This document shows positions 57,416-64,000 of a stretch of DNA of 64,000 nt, piece by piece. Under the pieces are notes generated by a model. It made no database searches. It saw only the letters and a list, made by a program, of their open reading frames with translations, and had not been told where the DNA came from. Position numbers and translations under genes: made by a program. Source of the stretch: Margaritifera margaritifera (Eukaryota > Mollusca > Bivalvia > Unionida > Margaritiferidae); contig JAQPZY010001685.1 in assembly GCA_029931535.1 (NCBI GenBank), positions 7,051,001 through 7,115,000 of the forward strand, in the 5' to 3' direction. Every line of letters starts with the position of its first letter. The stretch's first letter is position 1.

Positions 57416-58163
57416 AAATCCATTTACAGAAACATATCAAGGGACGTGAGAAATCTCAGCCAAGTTTTGCCTCTGTTGCAGCAAAACTACAATCTTTGGA
57501 CTCCCTTGCTAAGTTTGCTTTTCTGGACAATCAGAAATCAACAAGTGGTGATTCCAGGTTATTTGGATCAAATTTATTTGATGGTGCTTTCAGCAAATTT
57601 ACCCAAACTTCAGGTGCCAAACCTCAGCTTTCTCAACCCTCTCAGCTGTTCTCATCTCAAGAACTCGCGAACTCTCATTCAGCAGCTGCCCCGGTTCCAG
57701 AACAGGCATCTGATTCCTGTACAAAATGTGTTCAAAATCAAAATAATCAGAATTCCTCTCGTGAAGAAAAGATAAAGACATTCGATCATGTGCCCAAATC
57801 ACCAGCAATAGCAACGGCAGGTAAAATAAAGAAACAGTATAGAAAGTTGAAAAGGAGGAGTAGACGTAGAACAAAGTTCACACATTTGAAAAGGAAATCT
57901 TACGATACTAAATTTAGGAAACCAATCCCTGAAGCAAGTGTTGTGGCAGAAAGACCACTTGATAATTCAGATAGAGTGGAATTGGAAGAAAATGTGGATT
58001 CTGATAATTCTGTGATACGGTCTGTGTGCTCTGAGTCTGAACCCCTCCCAATCAGTCAGAGGCTTAAGAGAAAGAGGGGTGATGGCAATAGTGATGATGA
58101 TGATGATGTGGCGGCAACCACCAGTAAGAAGATAGGAAGAAAAAGGCTTCAAGAGACATCTGA
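57416..58163 (+). CDS. ASH1L: ASH1L orthologue, third visible coding exon
   Basis: 748 nt between a good acceptor (TTCTTTTCAG) and a strong donor (GA|GTAAGTA, GT at 58164), beginning in phase 1 and ending in phase 2. The first codon is completed by G at 23939. The 249 residues start EIHLQKHIKGREKSQPSFAS and are disordered, with a strongly basic Arg/Lys stretch in the middle (57820-57935; KQYRKLKRRSRRRTKF) and an acidic Asp run near the end (58090-58110). No catalytic motif is present. In human ASH1L basic sequence also precedes the AWS-SET part. It reads as the end of the N-terminal region, with catalytic exons downstream of the window. An independent gene is less likely, because phases fit exactly and there is no start codon at the exon edge. 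Confidence 0.75.
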
Positions 58164-59139
58164 GTAAGTACAAACTATATTCTTTTGTAGGTGAAAAATC
58201 TCAAATTGTTTATTTTATGTTCGTTTCAACAAATTTTTCAGCTTACATCATTTTCCCTATGATAAGTCCAGGGGACCAAACTTATAAGTTTGTTCAAAGT
58301 TGGGAATGTGCTTATTGGATAAATATGTACTTAAAGGCCCATGTGTTGGCATGAGGTGGTACATGTATGTAAACAAGGTCTTTTCTAGGACATACAATTC
58401 ACGCTGATTTCTACAAATTCACACAGAAAAATCAACAGAATGCAAGGAAGATCCCAGATTATATTTTCAAGCTCTACTTTAATTTCTTGATTAAATCCCT
58501 CCTATATTCAGAAAATTCTCTACCTTTTTTTAAGTGGTGGTGGTTGGGAGGGGGTTGGGGGCTTAATTTTCAGTTTAAGAATAGACCCTGACATGAAGTG
58601 GAGCAAAACAAAAAAAAAGTTAGATGGGTGGTCACTAGTGTTCCCATGTGGTGGAACTATGGAAGCAGACCTGGGAACACAGGGAAATGTACAAGTACTT
58701 GATCAATTTGCTACCCAAAGAGTACTAGAATAGCTTGTCTTCACTAAGCGCGGAACTGTTGGGTACAAGCACACATCAGATAAACTGGTGAATGTAAATA
58801 TCACAAATCAGCTATTTCATGCATTAACTTGGCACATTCATTTTAAACACCTATATATATGTATCTAATATTAATGAGAAAAAAAACAATCACGATTCCG
58901 CACCTCTGGGTCTGTATACATTAAGCATTTATTTGAGCTTTATTAGTTCTAAAAGTGAAAGAGTACTGTTTCTCCTGTGGTTGGAGTTTGTATTGATGTA
59001 TCCATCATGTGTGAAAGAATATATTGATGTATAGTGTCATATTTTCACTATTAGAGTGACAGAGGTTCCAGATCCAGAGGACAGATGATGAACTTCGGTT
59101 TGAAAACTGGTCAAAGACCAGAAGAACTTGTGCAATTGC
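58164..59139. other. Start of ASH1L intron 3, no gene
   Basis: Non-coding. 58485-58600 resembles the reverse complement of the region around the 16-G tract at 43820. No SET-domain or AWS exon was found here or later in the window. Confidence 0.5.
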
Positions 59140-59385
59140 CTGTCATCAGGCATCTGGTGTTTTTACATTCGAACAAGTTGGTTATTAATACTCATCCTTA
59201 ACTACAGAAAGGATTACCATGAAACTTGACATGCACATTCATTCCAGGGTCTAGTTGGTCTTCGATGAAGATGGTGACCCTTGAATATCAAATATGGCTG
59301 CTGTCTTGAAAACAAATCTTGTTATCTGTACTCCTCCTGAACTAATGGTCATATCAACATGGAATTCTCACTGAATGGTAGGGGT
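59140..59385 (+). mobile_element. H-family fragment H7
   Basis: Head and first-unit phrases (TACCATGAAACTTGACATGC, 'attccagggtctagttggtc', 'cttgttatctgtactcctcctgaac') end near 59385. Confidence 0.6.
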
Positions 59386-59555
59386 GAAACGATACACCTC
59401 TGCTGCATATTGATACAATTCACGATATACAACCTACGATATGATACATTATAAGTACACATATCAACTTGATGGTATTTTCATCTTTAGAAGGTCTGTT
59501 AGTGGTAGAGTGGTGCCATTTTATATGAGTTGACTTCTTGGTTGTATATCTAGTA

Positions 59556-60330
59556 TACAGATTACAGACAAACATAGACTTATCATCAGTTCATATGCCA
59601 TTCTCATCGTGGACAAGATTTAAAACAAAATACTTCCAGACATACTACCTGTTAGGTGTCAGTGATTTTTATTCAACCATTTAGGCCATTTCAGACTGCT
59701 CCATTTGATCAGGTGCAGGACTCACCTTGGTCACCAAGCCTTTTGTTTTGCACTGCATGAATGCTTTTGAAACCTCTTACTACCAAGTTCATGTCTTCAT
59801 TTAAATTTGGAAGGCATTACGGTGTTATCTTCAAAACAGAAGAAATAGTGCAATTTCCTCGTGCAATGAATATCTTATCTACAGTAGAACAAGTCTGAGT
59901 GGGAGTAGAGATGACTAGCAACCAGATCCTTCACATTGTACTTCCTGCAGATGCAAAACAACTGTCGCGGCCACAGACGCTCTTTCTGTCAGTGAAACAG
60001 GAAATTAATGACAACACCCACTTCCCTTCAACAAATTAACAAGGTGGCTATAACTCGTGCGGTTTGGAATCTGCCTCCTTGCTGATTCTGTGCTAAAACA
60101 TTGTATCCCGTCGGCACGTTCAGTCACTGCTTACATACTGTATATCAGCGTAAAAGGAGACATTCCAAACTTGTTCCCCATGTACGATTGAAATACTTTA
60201 CAGATCATTTAATAGCCACTTTTGCATGAAGTTTCTCTGTTGCTTTGTATCTAGTTGGATTGAGTTTGGATGCCAATACTTAAGGTGTGTCACGCAGTGA
60301 ATAAGCTACAGTTCTGATTCATGGTTATTG
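59556..60330 (+). mobile_element. Dispersed repeat Y, copy Y2 (broken ORF)
   Basis: The reverse-complement partner of Y1. The N-terminal block of the Y protein is read near 59556-59620, the DAKQL block near 59950 and the C-terminal SKLVPHVRLKYFTDHLIATF near 60156-60215, with frameshifts and gaps between. The 3' tail then meets Y3 tail-to-tail around 60340. Confidence 0.6.
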
Positions 60331-60379
60331 CTTTACTCTAGAATTGAACAAACAATAGCCACCAATCAGAATTGAATGT

Positions 60380-60610
60380 AACATATTTCACTGTGTGACA
60401 CACTGGAAGTGTAGCCTTTAAATTTGATCCAAGTAGAAAAGATGTGAAGCAACAGAGAAACTTCATCTAAATGTTGTTATTAAATGATCAGTGAAGTACT
60501 TAAATTATACATGGGGAACAAATCTGGAATGTCTTCATTAGGTTCATATGTTATCAGTGGCTGAGCATGCTGACAAGATAAAATAATCAGCATGGAACTG
60601 GCGAGTGACA
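60380..60610 (-). mobile_element. Dispersed repeat Y, copy Y3 (3' part)
   Basis: It matches 1530-1740 of Y1 in the same orientation, and the Y2 tail inverted. Together Y2 and Y3 make an imperfect palindrome centred near 60345. It is truncated within the C-terminal coding part. Confidence 0.55.
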
Positions 60611-60624
60611 GACTTATGACTTGT

Positions 60625-60785
60625 GTAGATGGTCCCCAATGAAAAAAGTGCCATCTTGACTTCCAGCATTACCACCATGGTGGCCTTCTTGAAAATCTTG
60701 TTATTGCTACTCTTGAACAGATGGCAGTTATGACATCGGGTTTGCAATAAATGGTTTGAAATGAAATGGTGACAATCTGACATTG
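60625..60785 (+). mobile_element. H-family fragment H8
   Basis: One unit with 'ccatggtggccttcttgaaaatcttg', broken by substitutions, and 'tatgacatcgggttt'. Truncated at both ends. Confidence 0.5.
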
Positions 60786-61047
60786 AACATTGCTGTAAAA
60801 ATATGTTACCTATGAAACAGAGGTCCTTAAAATTTGTGAACTGTTGTCAGACTTTCAGCAAGAAACTGTTTTGCTCAGTGCCACATACCATCTGTTCCCC
60901 AATTGTTGCCTGCAAGTGGGTAGAAAGATAAATCAGATATCATAAGAGTAAATCGCAAAGGTGGAGGATCAATCATGAAGTCTTTAAACTGATGATCAGT
61001 ACAGGGTTCATTCTAGGCTGCTCACCTGCCCCATTGAGTCTTATTTT

Positions 61048-62365
61048 TAGCTCTCATAGACCAGAAGAGCTTATGGGATGGTCTGTTATTCATCATACAT
61101 CCATCCATTAGCACAAATTTGTTATTGCTACTCCTCCTAAATGACTTGGAAGATTGCCATGAAACTTTACACACACATTTATCCCTCATCTAGTTGGACA
61201 CACAGTTAATGAAAATGGTACCCCTCAGACATCCAATATGGCCACTACAGTGGCCATCTTGAAAATCATGTTATTGCTACTATTCCTGAATGGAAAGTCA
61301 TATTGACATTAGGTTTTCACTAGAAGACTTCACATGATGTTGAATTGCTCCTAAATGAAAATGGTGCTTATTTGATGGCCAGTATACCCACCAGAGTGGC
61401 CATCTTGAAAATCTTGTTTTTGCTACTTCTTCCAAATGGATGGTTAAATCAACATGGGATTTTCAATAAAAGGCTTATAATGCTCCTAAATGAAAATGGT
61501 GCTGATCTGATGACCATTATGGCTGCCACAGTGGCCATCTTGAAAATCTTGTTATTGCTACTTCTCTTGAATGAAATTTTTATATTGCCATAGGGTTTTT
61601 TCACCAGAAGACTTATTATGAAAATTGTGTCGATGTGCTGTCCAGTATTGCCACAACAGTGGCCATTTTGAAAATATTGTTATCACTACTCCTGAATGGA
61701 TGGTCATATCATCATGGGTTTTTTACTAAACTTCTTATGATGTCTAGTTGGTCCTAATGGCACCATTCAGATATTCAATATGTCTGCCACAGTGGCCATC
61801 TTGAAAGTATTGTTGTTACTATATCTCCTGAATGAATGGTCATATCAGCATGAGGTTTTCACTGAAAGACTTCTTTTGATGTCAAGTTGGTCATAAACAA
61901 ATATGGTGCCAATCCGACTTCTAATATGACTGCCACAATGCCCATTTTGAAAATCTTGTTATCACTACTTCTAGATGGCTGGTCATTATCAACATTGTGC
62001 TTTTACCAAAAGACTTCTTATGATATCTACTTGGTACTAAATAGAAATGGTGCCAATCTGATATCGAATATGGTATCCATCTTGAAAATCTTGTTGTTGT
62101 TGCTCCTCCAAAACAGAAAATTACATCAATATGGGGTTTCCACCAGAAGACTTCTTATGATGCCTTGTTGGTCTTAAATGAAAATGGTGCCAGGTTGAAA
62201 TCCAATCTGTCCACCACAGCAACTAATTTGAAAATCTTGTTATTGCTGAAGAATGTCACAGATGGTTTCAACACTCCGCAGTTAAAAGGAAGAAATGGTC
62301 TTACCTTTAATTCCTGGAAATTCTTTTCAGATAGTATAGCATCAATCCCTTTGAGGGACTCTTTT
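61048..62365 (+). mobile_element. H-family element H9 (largest array without an insertion)
   Basis: The head TTTTTAGCTCTCATAGACCA at 61048 ('agaagagcttatgggatggtc' follows) precedes about eight units of 115-150 bp. It ends with the imperfect terminal palindrome at 62344-62360 (AATCCCTTTGAGGGACT), then CTTTTTC. Head, array and hairpin are all present, which defines the full structure of the family. Confidence 0.7.
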
Positions 62366-62600
62366 TCATGTTTGTCGCCAAAAAGTTGCCTCTGTGGTGC
62401 CCATAGGGCACATAAAAAGGATTCCAGAAAATAAAGATAGAAGATTGTAATAGTTGATTTCAGGCCAACTGAATCGAGAATACCTCAAGCTAGCTTACAG
62501 AATAGAGTGCACTCATTGCCAAAGAACTATAGGACAGTCAATTGTATTGGCTGACAGAAATGTCTTACTGATTTTGATTGGGTCAAGAGCACATGGTTGA

Positions 62601-64000
62601 TTGACCATGAACAGGAAATGTAAATTGGGGCACACAAAATCGGCCAAAATCGGCTACAATTCTTTTCAAAGCAGTGACAATGTTGGAGCAAGTATTGATA
62701 GCACAATTCTAGAGGAAAAACTTGAATTGATTATGAATAATCGAATTCCCATTACGGATGTGGAGACTGATATTCATAATACTGATGCAGAGTCCTCTCA
62801 TACTGATCAATTTTCAGATTCTTCTAAAGACCAATTATTTCAAGATAAATTGTTACAAACTTACAAATGGCTGCGTTACGATCCTGAAAAGAAGGTAATG
62901 ACATGTCATTTATGCTGAAAACACAAGAAAACCAATAGTAAAACTGATGGTTCTTCTAATTTTTATACAAGTACCCTTACACATCATGCTGAAAGCAAAA
63001 ACCATAAGGTAGCAAGATCAACTGATGATATGCAGTCCGACTTGCCCTAGTCATGCAGAATGTAATGTCCCAAAGGGAACAGACCTTATAATAACCTTGA
63101 AATATGCATATTGGCTTGCTAAAGAAAATGTACCAATGCACAAATATGAAAGTTTGATGAGACTATTAGCTGATGTTGGCTGTCCTAACATTGACAAGCT
63201 TTTACACAGTAAAAATGCAATGTAGACATCAGAATCATCTGCAAATGACATGCTAGAGTCATTAGTTGCCATTATCAGAAGAGACGTTGATAGCAAACTG
63301 CTAAAGTCACTTTATGCGAGTATTTTGCAGATGAAAGCACTGTCATTGGTATGGAGAAGAAACTTCTGTGTATGCATGCGTGTTGGAACCTGCAATACAT
63401 ACTCCCTGTACTCACTATATTCAAAACATCAAGGTGACTGGTGGTACTACTCCCTGTACTCACTATATTCAAAACATCAAGGAGACTGGTGGTACTGTTC
63501 AGGTTGTTTCACAGGTTTTAGCTGAATGTTTAAAAGAAAGGAATGTCCCAATGTCAGAAGTCATGGGACATTGGAGTGATGGGGCTAAAGTCATGACAAA
63601 AATAGTGGAGGGTGTTACAGGCTGCTTTCTAAGAACCGATCCCATGCTATTCAATATTAATTGCATTTCCCATAGACTTGCCTTAGTCAGTTCACAAGCA
63701 GCCAATTCAATTCCTTACCTAAAAGAGTATCAATAAACTTTAATTGGCATGTTCTGTTTTTTTCAAGGCCTATGCCAACAGGTGTAAGAAGCTAAAGAAA
63801 TATAATCTTTACTAGATGAACCTAATCTAACAATCAAGGTCTGTGAAGTAAGATGGTTGTCAGTATATCAAGCTGTTGAAACTATTAATCAAGGTCTGTG
63901 AAGTAAGATGGTTGTCAGTATATCAAGCTGTTGAAACTATTAATCAAGGTCTGTGAAGTAAGATGGTTGTCAGTATATCAAGCTGTTGAAACTATTAATC
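62601..64000 (+). pseudogene. hAT-like transposase E4 (ZNF862-type), broken, runs off the window
   Basis: In order: an Asp/Ser-rich start; a TTF-type zinc finger (FQDKLLQTYKWLRYDPEKKV, then MTCHLC with a stop right after, and HHAESKNHK) at 62840-63010; the block AYWLAKENVPMHKYESLMRL near 63106-63165; ERNVPMSEVMGHWSDGAKVM and CISHRLALVSSQAANSIPYL at 63536-63730; then VCEVRWLSVYQAVETI near 63840-63890. These follow the layout of ZNF862-like hAT proteins. Stops, frameshifts, a 48-bp in-frame tandem duplication (63401-63496) and a 55-bp tandem repeat at the end show it is dead. The C-terminal dimerisation part would lie beyond 64000. Confidence 0.75.
63832..64000 (+). repeat. 55-bp tandem repeat, three units to the window edge
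   Basis: Identical units of 55 bp repeat from 63832 (AATCAAGGTCTGTGAAGTAA) to the last base. The unit encodes the hAT RWLS block. Since 55 is not a multiple of three, each copy shifts the frame. The array continues past the window, and its true length is unknown. Confidence 0.9.

Noticed and set aside
58164..64000. Search for AWS, SET, bromodomain, PHD or BAH exons of ASH1L
   Set aside because: No frame in this region shows SET motifs such as the NHxC-type or GEELxxDY-type boxes. The long frames here are transposon-derived, so the catalytic part must lie beyond the window.

Overview
The window is eukaryotic nuclear DNA: AT-rich, with interrupted genes, GT-AG splice sites, microsatellites and a very high load of transposable elements. 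A tRNA-derived SINE, tandem-repeat elements with a hairpin 3' end, and DIRS-like, hAT-like and piggyBac-like elements suggest a marine invertebrate, most likely a mollusc such as a bivalve. That placement is inference from repeat style, not from a marker gene.

The only host gene I can support is the 5' half of an ASH1L (Absent, small or homeotic-like 1) orthologue on the + strand. ASH1L is a trithorax-group H3K36 methyltransferase. Three coding exons are visible: 5663-6160 (166 codons, end phase 0), 18095-23939 (5,845 nt, end phase 1) and 57416-58163 (748 nt, end phase 2). All join with matching phases and give about 2,363 residues of low-complexity, basic, AT-hook-rich N-terminal region. The AWS-SET, bromodomain, PHD and BAH exons are not here and should lie beyond 64000. 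Introns are 11.9 kb and 33.5 kb, and a third runs off the window.

Almost all other sequence is transposons, often nested. Intron 1 (6161-18094): a DIRS-like retroelement (DIRS-A) broken by a hAT MITE, by TIR element X1 (itself carrying a second DIRS copy, DIRS-B) and by piggyBac-like P1 with TTAA duplications; then a 144-bp tandem array and a 43-bp triplet against the splice acceptor. Intron 2 (23940-57415): hairpin-ended tandem-repeat elements (H family), a 166-bp array, W1 split by hAT-like E2 (with a piggyBac-type MITE inside it), a nearly complete DIRS-like element (DIRS-C) split by hAT-like E1, a second X copy, a SINE, hAT-like E3, a LINE with a Tc1/mariner-type MITE, and a four-deep nest at 51988-55325. 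Intron 3 (from 58164): an unknown-ORF repeat in inverted arrangement, the largest H array not broken by another insertion, and a broken hAT-like transposase (E4) that runs off the end.

No new multi-gene system is evident. The most interesting points are: terminal repeats of the DIRS family that carry a near-perfect U1 5' splice site (CAG|GTAAGTAT); sense-strand bias of the H, DIRS and hAT-like copies; the tandem-repeat family with a 17-nt palindromic 3' end; a conserved unidentified ORF in a dispersed repeat; and dense uORFs in front of the ASH1L start.
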